The position numbers were made by a program, and so were the translations under genes. The notes under the pieces were generated by a model that worked only from the letters and a program-made list of their open reading frames with translations, was not told the origin of the DNA and made no database searches. Positions 36,311 to 44,227 of a stretch of DNA of 64,000 nucleotides are shown here, one piece after another; position 1 is the first letter of the stretch, and each line of letters starts with the position of its first letter. Source of the stretch: Desulfonatronum thioautotrophicum (GTDB taxonomy: Bacteria; Desulfobacterota; Desulfovibrionia; Desulfovibrionales; Desulfonatronaceae); contig NZ_JYNO01000001.1 of NCBI RefSeq assembly GCF_000934745.1, positions 310,001 through 374,000 of the forward strand. The letters run 5' to 3'.

Positions 36311-36625
36311 ATGGTCACGGTGCGCTTTTTCCTGAATGAGCCCAATGGCGGTCCGTGAAAGCACTTTCAAAAAATCATGCCCAGGCTGGGCATGAAGTAT
36401 GACGTGCGGATCGAGACGACTTCCAAGCCCAAGCACGAGTACCATACCGACGAATACTATGAACTGGATCTGCCCGCCGCCCCGGCGGTGATGGTCAACG
36501 ACGAAATCGTGGTCGAGGGCAAGGACGTGGATGAGCACGAGCTGGATTGTTGCATCTGTCGGCACCTGGGCCTGCCGGAACCGGAAAAGGTGAAAAAAGG
36601 CTTCCTGGGCCGTTTTTTCTCCTGA
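36311..36625 (+). CDS. Putative selenoprotein, small thioredoxin-fold-like, one UGA (Sec16)
   Basis: 104 codons in one frame with TGA at 36356-36358 (codon 16). The start reads MVTVRFFLNEPNGGP-U-KHF and the rest continues without damage through YYELDLPAAPAVMVNDEIVV, a thioredoxin-like cis-Pro region, to DCCICRHLGLPEPE with extra cysteines. The beta-strand-Sec-helix order and length suggest a redox protein of thioredoxin fold. It begins 2 bp after the rhodanese-DsbD stop, so it is in the same operon. A near-perfect hairpin lies 18 nt past the UGA. A decayed copy is at 37801-38116. Confidence 0.75.
36376..36394 (+). promoter_or_regulatory. SECIS-like hairpin after UGA at 36356
   Basis: CATGCCCAGGCTGGGCATG forms an 8-9 bp stem with a G-containing loop, placed about 25 nt past the UGA. 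It is the best SECIS candidate in the window. The duplicate copy carries a mismatch here. Confidence 0.6.
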
Positions 36626-36786
36626 CCGGCGGCTTGGAAAGGGGATCAATCGAAAACCACGAGGGAGCGCATGCCCAAGATTCTGATTGCCCTGGGGTAA
36701 CTAGGTCATGGCAGCGATGGCGGGCAGTTCAGGAAAGGAGTTGGGAGCTGAAAGGGATAGTCGGTCAGGTATCGGTCAGGTATCGG
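36626..36786. other. Junction between duplicated segment and toxin-antitoxin pair
   Basis: Contains the end of the first copy of the duplication (to about 36661) and then a direct 11-bp repeat GGTCAGGTATC at about 36763 and 36774. A nine-codon frame (MPKILIALG) ends in TAA and is too short to call. Confidence 0.4.
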
Positions 36787-37080
36787 TCAAGCACCTGGCA
36801 AATCGCCAGGCCAGGCTTGCGCACCGTGCAGAACGCGCAGAATACGGACGACGCCTTTTTGGATGCGATAGGCAACGATGAACGGTGTTTTATTGATGAC
36901 CAGCTCGCGTGTGCCTTCGATACGGCCCGGCCGACCGCATTCCGGGAAACGAGCCAGCTTTGCCGTCTGCTCCATGATCCGTTCGTCCACAACAATGGCG
37001 GACCAAGGATCGTCCTGCTCAATATACTCGAAAATGCTGGTCCGGTCTTCAACAGCGAACCAAGACCACTCGATTTTCAC
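36787..37080 (-). CDS. Type II toxin, RelE/ParE family
   Basis: 97 residues. The family pattern is clear: IEWSWFAVEDRTSIFEYIEQDDPWSAIVVDERI, LARFPECGRPGRIEGTRELVINKTPFIVAYRI and VVRILRVLHGAQAWP. Such toxins poison gyrase (ParE) or cut mRNA on the ribosome (RelE); which one applies cannot be said. Its start overlaps the antitoxin stop by 4 bp, so they are coupled. The pair lies between two copies of a duplicated segment. Confidence 0.9.
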   Translation of the reverse strand: MKIEWSWFAVEDRTSIFEYIEQDDPWSAIVVDERIMEQTAKLARFPECGRPGRIEGTRELVINKTPFIVAYRIQKGVVRILRVLHGAQAWPGDLPGA

Positions 37081-37385
37081 GATAGGGTTGCCTCAAGCTT
37101 TCGAAGCGCCGTGGCCCGGCGTTCTTCAAAGCAGGCCTCGAGCTGATCCCCAGGAATCGCAGGCTGCGTATCATCAAGAGCTTCCTTAACCTTGGCCCGG
37201 AACCAGGCGTCATGGACGGCAGGGTCCATGGTCAGACCGGCGGGCAGGCTTCCTTCGCGGGCCACACGGGTCAGCAGAATGCGCACGGCATCGGATACGG
37301 TCAGCCCCATGCCTTCCAGCACGGCGGCGGCACGTTCCTTGAGTTCGGCATCAATCCGGGTTTGGACGAGAGCATTGGCAGCCAT
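37077..37385 (-). CDS. Type II antitoxin, RelB/DinJ family
   Basis: 102 residues from ATG 37385, preceded by GGAGG. N-terminal ribbon-helix-helix: ALVQTRIDAELKERAAAVLEGMGLTVSDAVRILLTRVAREGSLP, which is diagnostic for RelB/DinJ. The C-terminus would bind and inhibit the toxin and lead to autorepression. A longer reading from 37442 adds sequence with no support. Confidence 0.9.
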   Translation of the reverse strand: MAANALVQTRIDAELKERAAAVLEGMGLTVSDAVRILLTRVAREGSLPAGLTMDPAVHDAWFRAKVKEALDDTQPAIPGDQLEACFEERRATALRKLEATLS

Positions 37386-37482
37386 GAGAACCTCCATGTA
37401 AGATGTGAATATGACTGTAATGCGATTGCATGACAAGGTCAATTGTCTTGGCGCGGACTTGAATGAAGCAGCGATTTGAGGG

Positions 37483-37798
37483 CTTTCCCCTGGATCAAGA
37501 ACGGCGTGGGCGTGGCCGGACTGCTCCTGGCCGTGCTCCTGGTGGGATACTGGGCAATGCGCGGCACCGGGGTGGAGTGGCAGCCCTATTCCGAAAGACT
37601 GCTGGAACAGGCCCGGGAACAGGACAAGCCGGTGATCATCGACTTCTACGCCACCTGGTGCGCGGCGTGCCGACCATCGTCTTTATCGGCGCTCAAGGCA
37701 GGGAACGCCCGGACTTGCGGCTGGTGGACTTTCTGGAGCCCGAGGCCTTTGCCCGGCGCATGGATCAACTGCTGAACACCGACACACGGGAGGAATGA
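37483..37798 (+). pseudogene. Truncated copy of the DsbD-thioredoxin C-terminus
   Basis: Corresponds to the last part of the rhodanese-DsbD gene: FPWIKNGVGVAGLLLAVLLVG through YATWCAAC, after which the 142-bp deletion shifts the frame, then VPTIVFIGAQGRERPDL to LNTDTREE in another frame. The WCAPC motif has become WCAAC. There is no membrane domain or start. Not functional. Confidence 0.88.
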
Positions 37799-37800
37799 TC

Positions 37801-38116
37801 ATGGTCACGGTGCGCTTTTTTCTGAATGAGCCCAATGGCGGTCCGTGAAAGCACTTTCAAAAAAATCATGCCCAGGTTGGACATGCAGTATGACGTGCAA
37901 ATCGAGACGATTTCCAAGCCCAAGGACGAGTACAATACAGACGAATATTATGAACTGGATCTGCCCGCGGCTCCGGCGGTGATGGTCAACGACGAAATCG
38001 TGGTCGAGGGCAAGGACGTGGATGAGCACGAGCTGGAATGTTGCATCTGTCGGCACCTGGGCCTGCCGGAACCGGAAAAGGTGAGAAAAGGCTTCCTGGG
38101 CCGCTTTTTCTCCTGA
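37801..38116 (+). pseudogene. Frameshifted copy of the Sec16 protein gene
   Basis: Keeps the ATG and the TGA at 37846, but an extra A in the following A-run (7 instead of 6) puts the rest in another frame. That frame is reached by an alternative ATG at 37826 and runs without the UGA for 96 residues, to KVRKGFLGRFFS. Several non-synonymous changes (RLDMQYDVQIET) and a broken SECIS-like stem suggest decay. A Sec-free product is possible but unlikely. Confidence 0.8.
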
Positions 38117-38174
38117 CCGGCGGTTTGAAAAGAACATCAACCGGAAACCACAATGGGGTGCCAGACACCGAAAG

Positions 38175-39242
38175 CTAGAGCCAGTGTTTGCGCCTGAAAT
38201 ACAGCAGCATCGTCACCGCCACGCCAAGCATGAACAGCAGGACCAGCGGATAGCCCCATGACCAGCGCAGTTCGGGCATGAACTCGAAGTTCATGCCGTA
38301 GACTCCGGCGATGAAGGTCAGGGGGATGAAGATCGTGGCGATCAGGGTGAGCACCTTGATGGTTTCGTTCATGCGCTGGCTGTTCCTGGACAGGTGCAGT
38401 TCCAAAAGGCTGGACGCCAGATCCCGGAGGCTTTCCACGATGTCCATGGCCTGAACGGCGTGGTCGTGGACGTCGCGAAAAAAGACGCGGGTCTCGGGCT
38501 TGATCAGGACGGAGTCGTCGCGGATCAGGCCGGCAAGGGCCTCCCGGACCGGCCAGATGATCCGGCGCAAGAGGATCGCCTCCCGCCGCAGGCGGTGAAA
38601 GCGGTGCAGATCGCCCGGCGCGGGCGAGTCCAGCAGGGCTTCTTCCAGGCGCTCCAATTCCGTGCTGATGGTTTCCAGAACCAGAAAATAGTTGTCCACA
38701 ACGGCGTCCAGCAGGGCATAGGCCAGATAATCGGGACCACTCTGGCGGATGCGACCTTTCCCGGTGGTGATGCGTTGGCGCACGGTATCAAAGACGTCCC
38801 TTTCCGATTCCTGGAAGGACAGCAGGAAAGCCTCACCCAGGACCAGGCTGAGCTGTTCGACACGGAAGGAGTCGCTGGCTGGTTCGGGAACCAGCATTTT
38901 GACGACGATGAACAGGAAGTCGTCGTGGACCTCCAGTTTGGGCCGGTGGTCGGTGTTCAGGATATCCTCCAGAACCAGGCTGGACAGGTTGAATTCCCGG
39001 CCCAGGGCCGTGACTGCGTCGACCCGGTGCAGGCCGTCCAGGTTGATCCACGTGACCCCTTGCCCAAGGGATGAGGCAATGCCCTCGACGCTGTCGCGGG
39101 GCGGCCACTCCTTCACCTCCGCCGCATTGTACGTCATCACCCGCAAAGAGGTCTTGTCGGCCATCCGCTCCCCAACATGCACCATGGCGCCCGGAGGGGC
39201 CCCGACCTTGGCCTGTCGGCTCTTCATGAATTTGCTTCGCAT
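38175..39242 (-). CDS. corA: Magnesium/cobalt transporter CorA
   Basis: 355 residues. The long soluble N-domain precedes a stalk and two C-terminal helices with the selectivity motif GMNFEFMPEL (about 318-328), and the end is rich in basic residues (YFRRKHWL). This is the pentameric CorA channel of the inner membrane for Mg2+ or Co2+. The start could be ATG 39242 or a later ATG near SLRVMTYNAAE. It stands alone. Confidence 0.93.
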   Translation of the reverse strand: MRSKFMKSRQAKVGAPPGAMVHVGERMADKTSLRVMTYNAAEVKEWPPRDSVEGIASSLGQGVTWINLDGLHRVDAVTALGREFNLSSLVLEDILNTDHRPKLEVHDDFLFIVVKMLVPEPASDSFRVEQLSLVLGEAFLLSFQESERDVFDTVRQRITTGKGRIRQSGPDYLAYALLDAVVDNYFLVLETISTELERLEEALLDSPAPGDLHRFHRLRREAILLRRIIWPVREALAGLIRDDSVLIKPETRVFFRDVHDHAVQAMDIVESLRDLASSLLELHLSRNSQRMNETIKVLTLIATIFIPLTFIAGVYGMNFEFMPELRWSWGYPLVLLFMLGVAVTMLLYFRRKHWL

Positions 39243-39457
39243 TCATCCTCCAAACCATCGTCCGGCACGTCCACACAATGAAGTAGGCAACTTTTGACAA
39301 AACCCCGCGCAAACATCAAGAAAGCGCTGTACTTGCCAGGGTGGATTTGTTCCCGAGCCACAGGTGCTCAGGATCAATATCGATGATTACAGGCCCAACC
39401 AGGGATTACCCTTGGACACATTGCAATCCGCGGTTCTGAAATTATGGAGTTTCCGAT

Positions 39458-39506
39458 CGTTCCCACGCTCCAGCGTGGGAACGTAAGCCTTTGGCGCTCC
39501 AGCGCC
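39458..39506. repeat. Palindromic dispersed-repeat unit
   Basis: A perfect 12-bp stem CGTTCCCACGCT / AGCGTGGGAACG with a CC loop, followed 10 bp later by a second hairpin GGCGCTCCAGCGCC. This tandem-hairpin layout is common as a dispersed extragenic repeat in proteobacteria, from memory. It lies in the 39243-39624 gap, which has nothing else I can identify. Confidence 0.6.
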
Positions 39507-39624
39507 CCGTTTTAGCACGGAGTGGCCGATATATTCCCATCAACCAAGGTTGGCCGGAGGCAGTTCCGCGTAATGAAAACCGCAACCATTTGCTTCACAA
39601 CCTCATACAGCGAGAAGCGGGATA

Positions 39625-40638
39625 TTGACGATACAACCATCAGAATCATGCGATCCGCCTGTCTTTTCCAGACGCAGCTTTCTTGCCGGATCAGCGACCT
39701 CATCCATAGTCCCCTTCCTGACCCTGGCGGCTGGAACATCCTCGGCGTCTTCGGACAAACGCCCTGGGGAGCGGAACGCCGCGGCACGCACGGACGGCAA
39801 GAGGCCTTCCCTGGGTCAGACCCTGGGCTTGGCCCTGGGTTCCGGTGGGACCAACGGCCTTGCGCATATTCCCATGCTTGAGGTTCTGGACGAGCTGGGC
39901 ATTGTTCCCAGGATGATTGCCGGTTCCAGCATCGGCGCCGTAATCGGGGCTCTTTACGCTTCCGGCCTAACGGGTGCGGAACTGCGTCGGCTGATGACCG
40001 ACTTTTCCTCCGAGGACGAACACATTCTGTATTCCCTGGTCCAAGGCAGCGCGGGCTTGAGTCTGTTCGACCTGCTTCGGCCCGACTTTGACGACGGGGG
40101 TCTGCTGGACTCTCAAGGGTTCCTTGATTTTTTGCACGACAAGATCCGCGTCTCCAGCTTTGAGGAATTGGCCATTCCCCTGAAGATCGTGGCAGCGGAC
40201 TATTGGAAGCGGGAGCAGGTGGTCCTGGATCAGGGCCCGCTGATCCCCGCGGTCAAAGCCAGTATGGCGGTCCCCGGCCTGTTCGCCCCGGTATCGCTGA
40301 ACGGAAGATTGCTGGTGGACGGCGGCACGGTGAACCCGCTGTCTTTTGATCTGCTTCAAGGAAAGTGCGACCTGATCGTGGCCGTGGACGTTTCCGGAGA
40401 CACGGCCGAAAAGGAGGAAAGCAAGCCCGATGCGTCGGACTCCCTGTTCAACACCTTTGAAATCATGCAACGGGCCATTGTCAGGGAAAAAATGAAACAC
40501 ACCCAGTCGGATATCCTGCTCCACCCGAAAACCTCCGGAGTCCGTCTCCTGCACTTCCACAAGGCCGAACAGATTTTCACCCAGTCCGCGCCGACCGCCG
40601 ATGAGTTCAGGTCCGCTCTCCGCGAACTTCTGGACTAG
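39625..40638 (+). CDS. Patatin-like phospholipase with Tat-type signal
   Basis: 337 residues from TTG. The twin-arginine motif FSRRSFLAGSAT (about 14-25) suggests export by Tat. The patatin core has the oxyanion loop LALGSGGTNGLAHIPML, nucleophile elbow AGSSIGAV (GxSxG) and catalytic DGGTVNPL. Family enzymes are serine-aspartate acyl hydrolases, usually acting on phospholipid. The upstream start is weak, so a later in-frame codon remains possible. It ends 4 bp into the convergent antiporter gene. Confidence 0.8.
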   Translation: MTIQPSESCDPPVFSRRSFLAGSATSSIVPFLTLAAGTSSASSDKRPGERNAAARTDGKRPSLGQTLGLALGSGGTNGLAHIPMLEVLDELGIVPRMIAGSSIGAVIGALYASGLTGAELRRLMTDFSSEDEHILYSLVQGSAGLSLFDLLRPDFDDGGLLDSQGFLDFLHDKIRVSSFEELAIPLKIVAADYWKREQVVLDQGPLIPAVKASMAVPGLFAPVSLNGRLLVDGGTVNPLSFDLLQGKCDLIVAVDVSGDTAEKEESKPDASDSLFNTFEIMQRAIVREKMKHTQSDILLHPKTSGVRLLHFHKAEQIFTQSAPTADEFRSALRELLD

Positions 40639-41756
40639 CCGGTTCGGCTTGGGCCGGAGCTTTCTTTTCGAATGGACGCCAACACGGAAATCGCCAGGGA
40701 GATGGCCGTAAGGGGCAGGATGATCCGGAGCAGGCTTGTGAAGTCGACCAGATGATCCGGCCGGGCAGTGGAGAGAAAAAGCCAGGTGCAGTAGGTTCCG
40801 TAAAAGGCGAGGAACAGGCCGCCTTCCCAGCGATTGATGCGCAGACCGGTGAACATCACTGGCAGGCAGGCCGCGGCGGAGGCGACCATCACCGGGATGT
40901 CGGCATACAAGGCGGTCTTGGAAATCGCTACGCCCGAGGGCGCGATCAGGGAGGTCAGTCCCAGTACCCCCAGCACGTTGAAGATGTTGCTGCCGATGAC
41001 ATTGCCCACGGCCATGTCCCGTTCCCCACGCAATGCCGCGACAATGGACGCCGCCACCTCGGGCAGGGATGTCCCCCCGGCCACCAGAGTCAGGCCGATG
41101 ACCAGTTCGCTGACCCCCAATGCTTGGGCGATGACGGCGGCATTGCGGATGAACAGAGTGGAGCCGACACCCAGGCCGACCAGGCCGGCCAATGTCAAAA
41201 GGACGGAAGCGGAGAGAGGCTTGGGACGGACCGGCTCTTGTTTGTCCGGGCTGGGACGGTCGGCGCCCAAAGCCGGGCTCGCACCGCGAGGCTCGTCCCG
41301 GCTGCTCAGACGCAATTGGAGGAACAGATACGCCGCGAGAGCAACGCACAGGCCCAGCCCGGCGGCCCTGGAAACATGACCCAGCCAGCCCAGGCCGAGC
41401 AGCAGAAAAGAGACCCCGACCATGATCGGCGCGTCGATGCGGACAACCTGCCGGGAGACGCCCAGCGGGGTAATCAAGGCGGATATGCCCAGAATCAGCA
41501 GCACATTGAAGATATTGCTCCCCACCACATTGCCCACGGCCAGGTCCGCCTGGCCGCTCAGTCCGGCCAGCACGCTGGTGAACAATTCCGGGGCACTGGT
41601 TCCGAAAGCCACCACCGTCAATCCGACGACAAGCGGCGACATGCCGGAATATCGCGCCAACCGGGAAGCCCCTCGAACCAGTAATTCCGCGCTCAAAATC
41701 AGGAGTCCCAGCCCCACGACGCAGGTGAACACGGTGATCGCGTTCATCGAAACCAA
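40635..41756 (-). CDS. Calcium/sodium antiporter, CaCA (YrbG) family
   Basis: 373 residues, ten or eleven helices in two inverted halves. Both alpha-repeats are clear: FGTSAPELFTSVLAGLSGQADLAVGNVVGSNIFNVLLILG and AGGTSLPEVAASIVAALRGERDMAVGNVIGSNIFNVLGVLG. These acidic GTS-PE and GN-GSN motifs coordinate Ca2+/Na+. Its stop overlaps the convergent patatin gene by 4 bp. Confidence 0.93.
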   Translation of the reverse strand: MVSMNAITVFTCVVGLGLLILSAELLVRGASRLARYSGMSPLVVGLTVVAFGTSAPELFTSVLAGLSGQADLAVGNVVGSNIFNVLLILGISALITPLGVSRQVVRIDAPIMVGVSFLLLGLGWLGHVSRAAGLGLCVALAAYLFLQLRLSSRDEPRGASPALGADRPSPDKQEPVRPKPLSASVLLTLAGLVGLGVGSTLFIRNAAVIAQALGVSELVIGLTLVAGGTSLPEVAASIVAALRGERDMAVGNVIGSNIFNVLGVLGLTSLIAPSGVAISKTALYADIPVMVASAAACLPVMFTGLRINRWEGGLFLAFYGTYCTWLFLSTARPDHLVDFTSLLRIILPLTAISLAISVLASIRKESSGPSRTG

Positions 41757-41885
41757 CTCCTTGCATTAACTGGAATTCCGGCCATGATCGAAGTTAAGCC
41801 GTCCTACAACTTATGGAATACCTGCCTGTTGCTGTGTCGCTTTGAAATGTTTGTGCCAACTCAGCATAAGAAACGTGAAATACTT

Positions 41886-43145
41886 TTACCTCTTTGCATC
41901 CCGCCCGAAAAGAGCAAACCAGAGCGTCCCGACTACTCCGAAACCAAAGGCGGTCCAGAGGTTGACCTGGGGGCTGACCATCCACAGGAAGGCCCCGCCC
42001 AGGGCGGCCACGGAGACGAAGACGTCCCGGATCAGGTAGTACAGGCCGAACATCCCGGCCCGGCAATCCTCCGGAGCCAGGTCCATGATCAGGGACTTGC
42101 GGGTGGGCTCGCCGAACTCCTTTAAGCCGCGGAGCACGAAGGCCCCCAGGAGCCAGGTGAAGGACTGGCTGTGCATCAGGACCAGGGGAAAGAAGGTGAA
42201 AAAGACGAAGGTCGCCGTGACGAAGGGCTTTTTCATGGTCCTGTCCGCCATGTAGGCCACGGGGATGTAGACCAGTACGGCCGTGGCCATCTCGATGGAG
42301 GTCAGCAGGCCGAATTGGATCGCTGAGACCGGTTCGGCGATGACCTGCATGCACCAGACGACCACGAAGGCATAGGGGATCTGCTCGCAGAAGCGGATCA
42401 GGATGTCCGAGACCAGCAGGCCCTTCATGTCGCGCGGCATGCGGCGATACAGTTTGACCGGATTCTTCTCCGGGGTCAGCTTGCAAGCGTCGGAAGTCGT
42501 GCCGGGCGATTTGGGCTGGACGGGGTGGTCCGGGATCATCCGTTGCTGGAGGATCAGGCCCGCCCCGGCCAGGATCAAGGCCGCGACAAAGGCCAGTCTG
42601 ACCCCGTCGGTCTCTCCCCAGACCGCGATAAACACCCCGCCCAGAATCGGCCCCAGGGCCATGGGGATGCGCCGGACCAGGGAATGCATGGTCACGCCCA
42701 TGGTCCGTTTGTCCCGGGGCAGCACCGTATACATCAGGCTCAAGGTGGCCGGCATGGAAATGGCCGACCAGGAGATGAACAGCACCGCGCCGACGAGCAC
42801 GGCCTGCCAAGTCGGGATCAGGATCACCAGGGCGAAACCGGCCATGGCCAACAGGTTGAAGATCAGCAGGGAGCGCTTGGCGCCGATGCGGTCCGAGAGA
42901 TATCCGCCGGGGAAGGAGTAGAGGGCTGACAGCAGGTTGTCCATGGCCTGGAGCAGGCCCACGGCCAGAGCGCTTCCGCCCAGGGCCAGGATGTAGATGG
43001 GCAGGAAGCGCTCGGCCATCCGCTCGCCCATGCCCACCAGGACGACCATGCCCAGCACCCCGATGGTGCCGGGGCGCAGGGCGAGAAAGTCGAACAGCCT
43101 TTCAGCAGGGCGAGAGGGACGGTTTGGCACGGGGTTCGGGTTCAT
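41886..43145 (-). CDS. Major facilitator superfamily transporter
   Basis: 419 residues with twelve predicted helices. The MFS loop 2-3 pattern is visible as GGYLSDRIGAKRSLLIF, with LMYTVLPRDKRTMGVTMHSLVRRIPMALGPILGG in the middle. The substrate is unknown, but it is in a three-gene unit divergent from chrB, so chromate or another oxyanion is a possible link. 24 bp separate it from the small gene upstream. Confidence 0.87.
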   Translation of the reverse strand: MNPNPVPNRPSRPAERLFDFLALRPGTIGVLGMVVLVGMGERMAERFLPIYILALGGSALAVGLLQAMDNLLSALYSFPGGYLSDRIGAKRSLLIFNLLAMAGFALVILIPTWQAVLVGAVLFISWSAISMPATLSLMYTVLPRDKRTMGVTMHSLVRRIPMALGPILGGVFIAVWGETDGVRLAFVAALILAGAGLILQQRMIPDHPVQPKSPGTTSDACKLTPEKNPVKLYRRMPRDMKGLLVSDILIRFCEQIPYAFVVVWCMQVIAEPVSAIQFGLLTSIEMATAVLVYIPVAYMADRTMKKPFVTATFVFFTFFPLVLMHSQSFTWLLGAFVLRGLKEFGEPTRKSLIMDLAPEDCRAGMFGLYYLIRDVFVSVAALGGAFLWMVSPQVNLWTAFGFGVVGTLWFALFGRDAKR

Positions 43146-43169
43146 GGCGGTTTATGCGGTTCGAAGGGG

Positions 43170-43466
43170 TCAATTCGCGCTGGGTTTCTTGGCTCCGAAG
43201 TACATCAGGTTCTTGTCGATCATGGCCTGCACGTCCTCGACGAGGTGCCCGAACTTGCCCTGGAGATCGTCGGCCAAGTGCTGGACATACTCCTGGGCGG
43301 CCTCTTCGCCGTACTTTTCCGTGAACATTTTGGCGAACTCCAGGACGCGGGTGATGTCGTGCCGTTCATCCTTGAAATCCGGATGGTCGATCCATTCATG
43401 GACCTCCTTGTACGGGTTGCCGGTGCGCTGGGCGCTGATTTCGAAATGCTTGTGGACGGGAGGCAT
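43170..43466 (-). CDS. Conserved small protein (98 aa)
   Basis: 98 residues, helical, rich in His, Glu and Tyr (HKHFEISAQRTGNPYKEVHEWIDHPDFKDERHDITRV...). The start is supported by AAGGAG at about 43476. It is between the MFS and HD genes in one apparent operon. No family assignment. Confidence 0.75.
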   Translation of the reverse strand: MPPVHKHFEISAQRTGNPYKEVHEWIDHPDFKDERHDITRVLEFAKMFTEKYGEEAAQEYVQHLADDLQGKFGHLVEDVQAMIDKNLMYFGAKKPSAN

Positions 43467-43503
43467 GGGTACTCCTTTTGTTGAAGTGTGGTGTGTTGAC
43501 GGT

Positions 43504-44070
43504 TCATTCCGCCATCAGGGCTTGGATTTCCTTGTGATAGCCGAGATAGCGGGCCAGGGTCAGGTCGTTCTTGCCGTACTTGGGGATGGTGCGCAGAATT
43601 TCCTCGAACCGTTCCTCGGCCTCGCGCTCCGAACGGATCTCCACAATGCCGTCGTGAATGATGTCCACCAAGCGGTCCGCGTAAATGATGATCCGCTCCT
43701 CCAGCCTGCCAAGCGTGTAATCCTTGACCGGCAGGCCGAGTTCCACAGCCTCCTCGGCGGCCAACCCGCCTCGGATGTGCTTCTCCATGATGGCCGTGAC
43801 GGTCTCGGGCAATCCCAGTTCCGCGCCCATCCGTGCGCCGATCATGCCGTGCTCCATGGCGTGGGTTTCGACCTTACCCAGATCGTGAAACAGGGCTCCA
43901 CGAGCCACCAACTCCATATCCAGCTCGGCCTTCCAGGCCACCGTGACCGGTCCGGCAATCTCCAGAGCTTTCTCGGACACTTGCCGGCTGTGGGTGATGT
44001 CGGCATCAGACATGCCGCTGCTTCTGAGCAGATCGAGGTCGTCCTCTCGAAGCATGGTGGGTGTGTTCAT
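43504..44070 (-). CDS. HDIG-type HD-domain protein
   Basis: 188 residues. HD core: ITHSRQVSEKALEIAG, ALFHDLGKVETHAMEHG and VTAIMEKHIRGGLA, giving the metal ligands. The C-terminus has YADRLVDIIHDGI. Resembles small HDIG phosphohydrolases of unknown substrate. First gene of the unit divergent from chrB. Confidence 0.85.
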   Translation of the reverse strand: MNTPTMLREDDLDLLRSSGMSDADITHSRQVSEKALEIAGPVTVAWKAELDMELVARGALFHDLGKVETHAMEHGMIGARMGAELGLPETVTAIMEKHIRGGLAAEEAVELGLPVKDYTLGRLEERIIIYADRLVDIIHDGIVEIRSEREAEERFEEILRTIPKYGKNDLTLARYLGYHKEIQALMAE

Positions 44071-44102
44071 TTAAGCCTCCAGAAAAAAGTGTTGACGAAC
44101 AA

Positions 44103-44185
44103 AACTGACAGTTGATAGCTTGCCTTCGCCATGAAAGGGCAATTGACAGATAAGCCGCTGCCAGGTGTATGTCAACTGACAGCTT
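44103..44185. promoter_or_regulatory. Repeated ACTGACAG-like boxes between the HD gene and chrB
   Basis: AACTGACAGTTGA (about 44103), CAATTGACAGATAA (about 44146) and CAACTGACAGCTTC (about 44172) are direct repeats of AA/CTGACAG in the divergent promoter region. ChrB homologues are reported regulators, so these may be operators, or one may be a -35 element. No binding evidence. Confidence 0.4.
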
Positions 44186-44227
44186 CAACTTCTATAAAAA
44201 TATTTCAACTGCAATCTGAGATGGCTC

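Larger units (their letters stand above)
37483..38152. repeat. Decaying second copy of 35851-36661
   Basis: The 670-bp segment matches 35851-36661 (811 bp) closely, apart from scattered substitutions, one deletion of 142 bp between two GTGCGCG repeats (after 37660) and one extra A in the run near 37860. The arithmetic 811-142+1 equals 670. It is in direct orientation, with the toxin-antitoxin pair between the copies. Confidence 0.9.

Noticed and set aside
34064-36625. The UGA-interrupted genes as simple pseudogenes
   Set aside because: All four interruptions are TGA, the Cys/Sec context of the rhodanese loop is exact, the frames are otherwise intact and hairpins follow. It remains the main alternative and is kept as a refutable point.
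36661-36702. A nine-codon frame MPKILIALG after the duplication
   Set aside because: Ends in TAA within ten codons and shows no conservation.
39967-41766. A 599-codon frame on the minus strand
   Set aside because: It spans two real genes (patatin-like and CaCA antiporter) in a shifted frame and has no coherent domain.
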